This document shows, piece after piece, positions 10,358 through 20,255 of a stretch of DNA of 64,000 nucleotides. The notes below the pieces were generated by a model. It made no database searches. It was not told where the DNA came from and saw only the letters and a list, made by a program, of their open reading frames with translations. The position numbers and the translations under genes were made by a program. Source of the stretch: Termitomyces sp. T153 (Eukaryota > Basidiomycota > Agaricomycetes > Agaricales > Lyophyllaceae); the NCBI GenBank assembly GCA_018296165.2, contig JACKQL020000118.1, positions 1-64,000 of the forward strand, given 5' to 3'. The number at the start of each line of letters is the position of its first letter. Within the stretch, counting starts at the first letter, position 1.

Positions 10358-11432
10358 TGATGAGCCCCAGTTATTGCTGAGCACCTTTTTCAGCAGTTTG
10401 GACTTAGTGGCAGCTGACTACTTCGAATTTGACACAAGTCACAACACTCAGCGCACGGGACTTAGCCCGAGGATTGGACTGAAGCACAAGACTCTAGCGA
10501 CCACGAGACTTATCGATCACGGGGAACATCACGCGAAGCCTGGAACTTGGGCCTGGACCATCAAGGTCTAGACCCCCTTGGCGACGATTATTAGCGACCT
10601 TAGCGATCCTGGCGACAAGACAGCGTTCCTTTACTATATATGGACATATTACCAGACACGTACTTTTGTTACTATCATTCCCCTTGTCGAGCTTACCGAC
10701 ATCCCCGAACGGTGTTCATACTTCAGGTATTGACATCGGACTCGTTCTCTTTTTGGTTCTTATTAGCAATTAGTCGTCGCCAAGGCTTCACCTATGACTT
10801 TTTACTTAGTTACGGACTGACACCTGGCACGCAACCTAAACAGAGTGGCAGACGCCGCCGCTAGTGGCGCTTAATTACTTACCTTCCCTTACTATACTTC
10901 GAGAACGTATAAATACTGCCTGTACATAGACATCAACCCATCGAATTTTACCATCGAATCACCATCGTATCATTCCCCTCTCTATAAGCTACCAGCTTAA
11001 GATTTCATTTGCCCCATCTCTTTCCCTCATCTCGTCTTCGACTTTGGCTTAGCGACAAGCCTCTTCGACCTCGACCTTGACTTAGTGTGGTACCGACTAC
11101 GGGTGCCTATTAGCGTTATTTCAACTTAGCGACTCTAGCAATTGCAGCTAGCGACAACTTTACATTTGTCCTTCTATCTCAGTTTTACTCTTACCACTGT
11201 CTCTCTCCTTTACTCTCCCCGCCACCGTTTTAAGTTCGCTGCGACTATTGTTAGCTGTAGCGACTATTTTTGGCTTCACTTCCACGCCACTACTTTCGCT
11301 CTAGTTCTCTGAGATGGTTACTGACTCGCCCTCAACTATTAACTTCCTATTGCCAGCTACCCTATCTAGTGACGAGTGTTAGGTTCTTTTTTTGGTTTCC
11401 TGCACGGCACTAGGCGGCATAGGAGCACATCA
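10358..11432 (+). repeat. 3' LTR of element A (1075 bp)
   Basis: Starts TGATG, ends CATCA, preceded by the polypurine tract. TATA box at 10908-10915 and six TAGCGAC copies, as in the 5' LTR. Directly after it the CpG-poor element C sequence begins. Confidence 0.95.
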
Positions 11433-14400
11433 TCGTCACAAAACTACACCTCTCTGCCTCTGTCATCTTAGGCTTCTCCTGGCTCTGCTCCACCAAACTC
11501 CCACATCAACTGGCCCAGCCTTACTCTCTGCCTTGACTGGGACAATCCCACCAACTCTGGACTAGTATCCTTCAATGTCTCACCCTTCTCCAAGAACCCC
11601 AAGACCACAATCAACCAACTCCAGACTCCCTTGCAACTCTGCTCCAGGTCTGCATGGTCATTTGTTATCAATGTCTGACTCAATGGCTTGCCCAAGGTAC
11701 TCCCTGCCCTTGTTGACAGCAGCACCTCTGGTACCTTTGTCAGCAGTCAACTTGACCTCCAACACAATGACCTTGACAAACCCCTTGAGCTCCAACTCTT
11801 TGATGGAAGCCCTGCCACTACAGGGATCACCCAATACCATGATAACATTCTCGCCCTTGACAATGATCTGCAGTTCCAGGCCCAGCTCCTTATTACCCAA
11901 CTTCCCCCATCAACTTCAATTGTGCTTGGGCTCCTGTGGCTGCAAGACGTTAACCCCAACATTGACTGGAAGAACCTCACCATTTGATTTCCCAGCTCCA
12001 AAGCAAGTCTAGCAGCTGCCATCCCCCTCTGCCTCCAGTCTATCTCAGACTCCAATGTCTCCAACCCCACTGCCAACACCTCTGGAGCAACTCAAAGCCC
12101 CTCAACCTCTAATAGTGACCCAGAAGGCAAAGAAAATGCAACTCTGCCTCGGTCACCCTCAATCAAATCATAATGGCTGCCTCCCAACATACCTTGGAAT
12201 TGATACAAAGGCCTGCAGTACTCTGATCAGCAATGCTTGACCCCTTTGACCCACTCTGCCACCACTTTGGACTTGACTGCTACTGCTCTGTCATCCACCC
12301 CCATTGATTCTGGAAACCTCAATATTAAAATCATTGGCACCACCCCCTTTGCATGCATCCTACAAGATGGCACTCCCACCTTCCAGTTACAAATCATGCC
12401 AGCCCTACTGGAGGAGCACCTCTGTGCAGAAACCACCATGCTGGAGTGCAAAATGGAGGAACAGATCCTATCTAAAGTAGTTCTCCTGGAGTATCATGAA
12501 TTTTCTGACATGTTCTCTGAAGGGAGTGCCAAAGAACTTTCCCTGCACCACTCCTACAACCACAAGACTGACCTCAAAGAAGGTGCCTTGCCTCCGTTTG
12601 GCAAGATCTACAACATGTCTGAGATTGAGCTCCAGGCCCTGAAGGAGTACCTCAACAACATGTATGGCAAGGGCTTTATACACCCATTAATCTCCACTGC
12701 CAGCACTCCAGTCTTATTTGCCAAGAAGGACAGATCACTCTGACTCTGTGTAGATTATCAGGGACTCAACAAAGTCACCAAAAAGAACTAGTATCCCCTC
12801 CCCCTGATTGGAGATCTCATTGACTGCCTCCACAGTGCCAAGATCTACACAAAGATAGACCTCTGCTCCAGCTACAATAATGTCTGGATTGCTCTGAGAC
12901 ATGAATGGAAGACTGCCTTTCACACCTACTATGGCCTCTTTAAGTACCTCGTAATGCTCTTCAGAATGACTAACTCCCCCACCACTTTCCAGTACTTCAT
13001 AAATGACATTTTCTACAATATGAACAACATTTGTTATTGTGTACCTGGACAACATACTGATCTACTCAAATTTGCTGGAGGAGCACCTAGAGCATGTCTG
13101 CCATGTCTTAAAATGACTCCAAGAGTACCACCTCCATGCCAAACCTGAAAAATGCTCCTTCCACACAATGGAGGTCAAATACCTTGGAGTCATCATTACT
13201 CCTGATGGCATGTGCATGAACCCCATTAAGGTTGAAGCTATACTCAATTGGCCTCTGCTGTGGAATGTCAAAGAGGTACAGTTGTTCCTGGGTTTTACTA
13301 ACTTCTATCACTGATTCATCAACAATTACTCTGGAATCATCAGACCCCTTAACTGACTTATGTAGAAGGACACCCTGTGGAACTGGGACAGCAAATGCCA
13401 GAGTGTATTCCTCCTCTTCAAAAAGGCCTTCACCTCTGCCCCAGTCCTCTGCCATTTTGACCCCTCTCTGCCAATCATGCTTGAATGCAATGCCTCAAAC
13501 TATGCCATTGCTGGAATACTCTCCCCATCAGACTCCAGAGGCCAGGATCTCTGCCTTCTCATCTTCTACACCCACTTGATGATCCCTGTAGAACTCAACT
13601 ACAACATCTATGACAAGGAACTCCTTGCAATCATCAAAGCCTTTTGTCAGTAGTGGGCTTACCTTAAGGGATCCCCACACCACATCCAAGTCTACTCTGA
13701 CCATAACAACTTGCAATACTTCATGACCATGAAGCAACTCAGCTGCTGCCAAGCTTGATGGTCCAAAACCCTCTCAGAGTATGACTTCACCATCCACTAT
13801 TGCTCTGGACATCTCAGTGTGAAGCCCAATGCCCTCACTTGGAGGTCTAATGTGTATTTGAAAAAGTCATTTGAAGCTGAATGGAATGCATTCAACTATT
13901 GAGTGGTAATCTCCCCCCAAACATCTACATGCTGTGCTAATTTCAAATGAAGAAGGAATCCTCCATCAAATCAGAAACTTGCCTCTGGACCCTTTCTTCA
14001 CCCAGCACAACCCCTACAACCATTCCGCCAGCAAGTTGAACACCAAAAACCCCTTCATGCTGTTTCCAGACCACTGCCTCCTGCTCTGGAGTGGACAAAT
14101 TTATGCTCCAGACTACAAATCTATTTGCTTTGACATACTTTGGCAACACTATGACCATAAGCTCTAGAGACACCCAGGAATTTATAAGATCCTCCAACTC
14201 ATCTCCCAAACTTACTTTTGGCCAGGAATGAAGAAGGATGTCATGCAATATGTAAGGGCCTGTGAACCTTGTCTCCATGCCAAAGTACCCCGCCACCACC
14301 CCCATGGGTTATTGAAGCCCCTCCCCATTGGCTGACACCCCTGGTCCTCAATATCAATGAATCATATTGTCAAACTCCCTGACTCCAAAGGTTTTGATGC

Positions 14401-15415
14401 AATTCTTGTCATTGTCTGCCACCTCACTAAACAAGCCCTCTTCATCCCCTGCTACACCACCAACAATGCTCCAGAGTTTGCCAAACTATTCCTCAAACAT
14501 GTATTCTCCAAGCATGTACTCCTAGACAACATCATCTCCAACTGCAGACCTCTATTTGTATCTTGTTTTTGGCAATTGCTATGCAAGGCACTCAGAATCA
14601 AAACCAATCTCTCCACCACCTATCATCCAAAGACCAACAGACAAACAGAACAAGTAAAGCAGATGTTGGAACAGTATCTCTGCCTCTACATTAACTACTT
14701 ACAGAATGACTAGTGCACAGAACTTCTCCTTGCTGAGTTTACCTACAACAATATGCCTCACTCCGCTACCAGAGTATCTCCCTTCTATGCCAACAAGGGC
14801 TACAACCCCCAACCTATGCTATCTCTCAAGAATATCCCTTCCCATGTCACTCACAAAGTTGCTGAAGACCTCTGGTCCCTTCACCAGTTCCTTCAGAACA
14901 AGATCAACACTGCCAATCAAGCCTACTCCAAGCATGCTGATACTCAATGCAACCCGACCCCTGACTGGCCCCCTGGCACCTTGGTCTGGCTCAATTGACA
15001 AAATCTCAAGACCCAGAGGCCCTTGGTCAAGCTCAATCACAAACATTTTGGCCCTTTCAAAGTCCTCTGGAAGGTCTCTATGCATGCCTACAAGCTTGAC
15101 CTACCTCTGGGCTTGAAGAGCCTCCACCCTGTGTTCCATGTTTGACTCCTTGGAAGACATGCTTCAGACTCATTCCCTAGCCAATGCCCTAGCCAACCGC
15201 CCCCTGTCAAAGTCAAGGATGAGTATCACTACAAGGTCAACCAAATCCTTGACTCCTGCATGGTCCATGGCCAACTCCAATACTTAGTCCACTGGAAGGG
15301 CTATGAACCTGAAGACAACACTTGAGAACCTCAAAAAAACCTTGACAGAGCCCCTAATGAACTCTGGGACTTCTATCAATGACACTCCACCAAGCCCCAA
15401 GACCCCTGGGACTAG
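11433..15415 (+). pseudogene. Pol of element C: protease to chromodomain, heavily broken
   Basis: Protease shows LVDSS (near 11706-11720), the catalytic Asp kept but the following Gly changed, with the LGLLWL and NPNIDW landmarks after it. RT spans about 12580-13330 with YLDN instead of YLDD (near 13036-13050). RNase H includes the YNIYDKELLAI stretch (13600-13640). Integrase has the HPGI...CEPC zinc part (14170-14280), but two of the three DDE acidic residues appear replaced by Asn (SMNHIV near 14356; SNC near 14538). A chromodomain near 15220-15345 (EYHYKV...WKGYEPEDN) ends the frame at TAG 15413-15415. Many stops are TGA at expected Arg sites (FYH-stop-FI at 13312; PLN-stop-LM at 13353), as CGA decay predicts. 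Confidence 0.88.
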
Positions 15416-15516
15416 TAACCACAAATAGCATTAGGGGGCATAATCCCTGCCTCTGGATTCATCAGGGATTCAACTCCCACAAGTAACTCCTACATATTTT
15501 CACTTACCCCTCTTCC

Positions 15517-16360
15517 TCACACAATCTGAAATCCTCTCATGCCCAGCAGGAATGCAAAAAGTTGATATAGATGGACTACAAATACAATTATAGAACAGGA
15601 GGGAGCATGGGGCAGCAAGAAGTCAAGAGTCCAAAGGCCCCCTTCACTCCCTCTCCTTCTCCAGAATCCTCTGCACCCACCCCCAACTAAATCCACCTCC
15701 ATCTGGGCAACCATGATGGCAAGAACCTCCAGCTGCCTAAGCAACAGCTCCCCTACATCAGTTGCTACCTCCCACCACACTCCAGGGTCTGCCACACTCC
15801 TCCACCAATGTCTTGCCAGCAACCACCCCATTTGATAAGACCTCTGCTCTAACTCTGGCAAGAGCTCCCCAAGCATCCATGCCAATTCATCCTGCATTGA
15901 AGCAAAAGCAGCTAATGCCCTGTCAAGGAGGACATGGTGCTGTTGAACCCAGTCTAGACAGCTCTAGGTCAGTGAGATCATAGGAGTAAAAGGGGCAGAA
16001 AGACTCATGCATTATTCCTCTTTGCCCCAAGGCCACTTCATTGGCCAACCATTCCTCCCACTGCCTTCCCACCTCCACCCTGGCCCTTTCTGCCTCTGCA
16101 GCTCCTTGCCCCACCTCTGCTCTCTGCTGAGCCTACACCTCTGATTGTTCCAGCCATTTCCACAGGCCCCACACCTCCAGTGACCCCTCCATGATTATCT
16201 GCATAGCTCCCTCCAGTTTTCCTCATGCCAGATCCTGACCCCTCTGCACCTTGTTGCACTCCTGCTGAACCCCATTATGGTCCTCTGTGATTCTCCAGAC
16301 CTCCTCCTTGCATGACGCCAACAGTCAAAACAGCACCTCTGCCTGCCACTGCTAAAACAT
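15517..16360 (-). pseudogene. Antisense frame of element C (unknown product)
   Basis: Between pol and the 3' LTR the minus strand reads as protein-like sequence broken by a few stops. One stretch (about 16360-15923) is rich in Glu, Gln and Ala and contains QWEEWLANEVALGQRG; a second (about 15800-15620) contains QMEVDL. The second is matched by the antisense strand of element D at 50820-50960: shared WEVA, L-x2-VL-x-I, QMEVDL, RG and a trailing LP in the same order. That a protein frame survives in two decayed copies argues for a real antisense gene. One internal TGA (near 16225) replaces a likely Arg. Not obviously related to the antisense protein of element A. Splice sites were not resolved. 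Confidence 0.5.
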
Positions 16361-17485
16361 CTTGAGGATCATGGGAGAAGAGATGGGACCCCTGCCAGAC
16401 CCCTCCATCAAGGCCCCTAATGTGGGAGAGTAAACATGTAGCCCCAGAGGACCTGCCATCAACCCCTCTCCCCACAGCCACTTGCTGGGCCCCACCTCCA
16501 GAGAGGGGGATGCTATCCACTTCTCCTTATTATGAATTGTGGGGGCCTCTTCCCTCTGTCCACCCCACAAGGGCCCCACCTTCATCAACTGCCCCATGCT
16601 GCCTCCATGCTCTACCCCAGACTCCCAGCCCAACACCTTCTCCTTACACCCCTCAAGTAATTACACAGCCACCTACTCCATGTCCCATCCCTGCTCCTCC
16701 AACATGTAGGCCACCCATCAACTCAATGATATGGGACACTTCTTGTGCCTCAACCAACAGAGAATACACACCAATGTCTCCCACCAGGACCCCAACACTA
16801 GCTCCTTGAAGTCACAAGAGTTGCCACAGCAAGCACAAAGAGCACACTATGAAATCAACTCAGCTCAACCTTGTCACAATGGCTTGAAACACTCACAGTG
16901 GGGGACCCTGCACCCATCCCACTACTTCCACAAACTTCTCTAGGGTTACTTCCACCTAGGGGACCTGCAACACCTCCAGCATGACCTGGACCTCCCTTAG
17001 CCCAAAGTTAGGCCACAAGGATTGCCCCACCAACACTGAAACTGACCCCACCAGAACTCCACCTAAGGAAGGGACCCCTGACAAGCTGGCCATGGCTGCA
17101 GACAATTCTGTCAGACTAAATCAGCAACTCCAGAGTACAATGGAAACAGGCCCACACTCACAACTATGGTACATCATAGCAACCTGCCCATGACCATGGG
17201 GGGACTCAGACTCCCCTGAGAACAAAAGGTTGGAGGAGGCTAAAAATGATGCTAATAGTGCAGAAGAATAAGCAGAGGATGACATGGTAGAAAGTTGGGG
17301 AATCCCAGGGTATGTCTGACCCTTTTAATGGCTTGGAAAGAACCTCCTGATGAACAGCAGCCATGCTTCAACTTTGTCCCCCACACTGCCACCACTTGCT
17401 GTGGTCTCATCAATATTGCTCAACTTTGATTTCTATGCCCTGCCAATCCCCAAACTACACCCTGCATCTTGAGGGTCTTGACACT
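16361..17485. other. Element C tail, no gene assigned
   Basis: CpG-poor sequence continuing to the polypurine tract. Its last ~220 bases reappear inverted at 41466-41680 beside another C LTR, so it belongs to the element. It probably includes the start of the antisense gene, but I could not settle a frame. Confidence 0.4.
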
Positions 17486-17498
17486 GAAGGGGAGGTGA

Positions 17499-18542
17499 TG
17501 TCATGACCTGCTCCCCAGACTGCTGCCATCACTCCCAGCCCCCTCATTCCTCTGGAGCCCTTCTTAATGCCCTGCCAAACTTCTCCAACCCTCACCCACC
17601 CTCCATGCTCACTCCAGATAACTCTGATGCTTCCATGGCAAACCCCAACAATCCCCTGGCCAACTCCAACACCTTCTTTGCAGTCATCAACACTTTCCCT
17701 AAGTCCCTGGAACCCTCCCCCACTGTTTCTGACCCTGTCAGATGCCTCCAATCCCCTACCCTGGTTCACCCAACCTGCTCTGAAGCATCATAATAACCCC
17801 AGAGTGACCTGCATCTGATCTCATCAGAATATCACTGCAGCCCACCCCTTAATCATACCCAACACCCATCAACCCTGCATAGCCCCATCAAGTCCTGCCA
17901 CCATGCCTGCTATCCTCTGGAGCTATCCAGTAATCAGTATATAAGTCATAGAGTAACTCCTTGTACTCCAGTCTTGATATTACTTGCATTGTTGGTTACT
18001 TGTGTTTTGTGTTTCTCTCTGTCTCTGTTTCTATCTTTAGTCTTGAATCTATCTCTTTTCTCTGTCCCATCTTGCCTTGCCTCCATCTTGTCTCAACTGT
18101 CTATATTTCCTTTGTTTCTCTAAGTTACTTCCATCTCCAATGTCAGTACAAACTCCATACACATGCAACAAACCCCAAACATTCTTACAACAACTCTGGA
18201 CCTTGCTCTTTGCTCAGCCCCAAACCCATCAAGTCTTATTTGACCCCCCATCAAACTCCAGCTCCACTCCCATCACTAGTGAAGCCTCTGTCTACCCTGC
18301 AATCTATTTATGTGCTTACAAACTTGTTTCTGATGCCCGCCCAAGCCTAATGTTAATATACTTGGTCTTAGACTTCCCCAGACCACTCTGGACTTGCTTG
18401 GACCACTCCCCCCAGCTTCCCCTTGCAAGTCTCTTCCCTCCATGTCAACTCCAAAGTGCTAGGTTATAAGTGCAGGACATTGCATCCACCTAGTAAGGAT
18501 TTGCTAGTGTAGCTGAGCCCCTGTTGTCAGTGGAACCTGACA
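17499..18542 (+). repeat. 3' LTR of element C (1044 bp)
   Basis: Begins TGTCATGACC and ends GGAACCTGACA, with a TGTCA/TGACA terminal inverted repeat. Homologous LTRs: 23954-26230 (minus), 23990-25118 (minus, CpG-rich) and 40468-41465 (minus). Confidence 0.88.
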
Positions 18543-18901
18543 CCTACTGCTCATTGTAGGCCTCCCATCTCTGGACCACAAGTACTTTCAACCAAGGGCT
18601 ATCTTTTTATTCTATCAGTAGGTGGTCACATGCCAGGAGTCTGGAGATCAAGGCCATTTACAATGGATTTCCACTTTTTATCAGACTCCAGATTTGGTTG
18701 TTGTTGAGTGTTTTTTCCAGAAGCTCTAGAGTAAATTTTCTGAACACTGGCATTGGGGATCCTTAGACTTGTTCTCTTTGGATCTTCCTCTGCCAGGTGA
18801 GTAGCTAGAACTCTGGAACTTCTTGTAGATACTAAATAGACTTTGGATCTCCCTCTGCCAGTTGTGTGATTGAGCCACAGCCTCCAGAGGTCACCCTTAC
18901 A
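18543..18901 (+). repeat. 5' LTR of B1, last 359 bases
   Basis: Matches the minus-strand B3 LTR (33029-33585, 557 bp) from its GCCTACTGC point to the terminal CCCTTACA. It contains AGACTTGTTCT at 18765-18775, complementary to the primer site just outside the LTR. Confidence 0.85.
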
Positions 18902-18903
18902 GC

Positions 18904-18914
18904 AGAACAAGTCT
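18904..18914 (+). other. Self-priming primer-binding site of B1
   Basis: AGAACAAGTCT lies two bases after the LTR end and is the exact reverse complement of 18765-18775 in the LTR. Eleven bases of this kind define the Tf1/sushi self-priming mechanism, in which the 5' end of the RNA folds back as primer. The same pair occurs in B2 (59316-59326 with 59456-59466) and B3 (33017-33027 with about 33145-33155). It predicts that the RNA starts at or near 18765; an AT-rich TAAATTTT lies about 32 bases upstream. Confidence 0.7.
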
Positions 18915-19017
18915 CTAGATTCAGTCTGGGAGCCCCCTTTTTGATTGCCTAGTTTCTACTTGGTTCCTCAAAAGGTCTCTCCCCCACCAGTGTCTTAGTG
19001 TCCCCTGTGTTCCTCCC

Positions 19018-20255
19018 ATGACCTAATTAACCCCTCCAGCACCTCCCCCTGATGCTTCAGGCCCCCAGGATAATTTCTGGAGTTGTTTGCTATCCCTGGA
19101 GACATGGATTCAACTTACTCAAGCCTCCCTTACCTCCCACACTGCTGAACTCTCTGGGCTCTGTCAAACCACTAAAGCAGTGTCCCTCTTCCTCCAGGCC
19201 CTCCTGGAATGTCTCCTCCTCACTTCTACTCCTCCACCTGGACCCCCAGCGACTGCAGCAAGGTTTTCTTCTGCACCTAGCTCAGAGGTTTCAGCACCCC
19301 ACTCCAAACTTCCTTGCCCTGCACTCCTTGACATCTTTGATGGGGACTGTAAAGTTGGGGAACATTTCCTCTAGTCTTGCATCACTTATATCCAGTGGAA
19401 CAATGAAGCCTTCACCTCTGATGCCTTGAAAATTGCCTGGGTTCTCTCCTACATGGAGGCAGGCCAAGCCTCAACCTATGCACTGCACATTTTGTGATGC
19501 TCAAGAGGAGTTGAGAGTTTTTCTGGCTGGATGGAGTTTGAGAAGGAGTTCCAAGCTGAGTTCTTTCCTCTTGACCCCACCAAGACCACAGCTCTTTCCC
19601 TTTGAGACCAAATCTAGTATGGTCAAGGAAAGTGGTTGCTGGATGAGTACATCAACTCTTTCTGTGCCTTAGTTGAATAGGCTGGCTATCCAGATGGTCT
19701 GCAACTCTGCCTCACCTTCCATGATGGACTCCATCCCTCTCTCATGGATTGTATTATAGTATGGCTGAGGGGCACCCAGATGATGAGCATATCAATACCT
19801 AGCACAAGGTGGCACATGAGCAGTGGCAGTTGATGGAACTGCAACATGAGCTGTGATGGACACAACTCTTGACATTTCCTTTCTCTCATGACAGGTTCAC
19901 TCCCCAAGCTCCCCCTTCCATGCCTGCTCTAGCAGCCCCATAAGCAGGTGCAACTTTTTTCCTTCCATCCCATGTTGTTCCCTTGTGCTCCCTGTCCCAA
20001 GGAGTCCCAATGGACATTGATGCCTCTCAACAGCAATCCTCTACCCCTCTATTGTGTCAATGCTGTGGAAAGGCAGGTCACTTTGCCCACTACTGTCCTC
20101 AAGGGCTAGGAGTCCACTACCTTTCTGCATTAGAGCAAGAGGAGCTGCTTGTCCAACTCCTAGCAGCAAGAGATATGACAGGAACCCCCTCTCCTGATGC
20201 ACCTATAGCTATTCACTCCAATGAGGCAGCCAATGTATTGGAGGAGGATTTTTAA
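19018..20255 (+). pseudogene. Gag of element B1
   Basis: From the ATG at 19018 (TAA two codons later) the frame aligns with B3 and B2 Gag: a Pro/Ser-rich start, a helical LETQxQLTQASL-type segment, a retrotransposon-gag core (about 19370-19750, including DALKIAWVLSYM and FPLDP landmarks) and a canonical zinc knuckle CQCCGKAGHFAHYC (20055-20096, C-x2-C-x4-H-x4-C). TAG and TGA stops and frame slips interrupt the core. TAA at 20253. Confidence 0.82.

Larger units (their letters stand above)
1..11432 (+). mobile_element. Ty3/Gypsy LTR retrotransposon, element A (nearly complete)
   Basis: Two LTRs match base for base without indels (position n in 1-1006 pairs with n+10426); only about the first 69 bases of the 5' LTR lie outside the window. 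Order inside is PBS, gag, protease, RT, RNase H, integrase, then an opposite-strand spliced gene, a polypurine tract and the 3' LTR. LTR termini are TGATG...CATCA, a perfect 5-base inverted repeat. The element is CpG-rich, unlike the neighbouring repeats. Gag-pol carries several in-frame TGA stops, so this copy is probably non-autonomous although young. It appears to sit inside element C, whose sequence resumes at 11433; the other flank is outside the window, so a target duplication cannot be tested. Confidence 0.93.
11433..18542 (+). mobile_element. Ty3/Gypsy element C, CpG-depleted, 5' part displaced by element A
   Basis: Runs from just before protease through chromodomain integrase, then about 2 kb of extra sequence with an opposite-strand frame, then a polypurine tract (GAAGGGGAGGTGA, 17486-17498) and a 3' LTR. 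It is nearly free of CpG: I count two in 12001-12600. Its 5' half would lie beyond element A, outside the window. Element D (minus strand, 50808-64000) is the same family; a 3' end of this type recurs at 40468-41775. The right edge at 18543 enters the middle of the B1 LTR, so C is inserted in B1. Confidence 0.85.

Noticed and set aside
11658..12079. Opposite-strand frames over the element C protease (80 and 110 codons)
   Set aside because: They are shadows of the + strand protease and linker frames, which align to a known family; no motif or splice pattern supports them.
17503..18469. Open frames inside the element C 3' LTR (96, 129 and 130 codons)
   Set aside because: They lie in LTR sequence bounded by TGTCA/TGACA and are low-complexity Pro/Ser/Leu translations not kept in the homologous LTRs.
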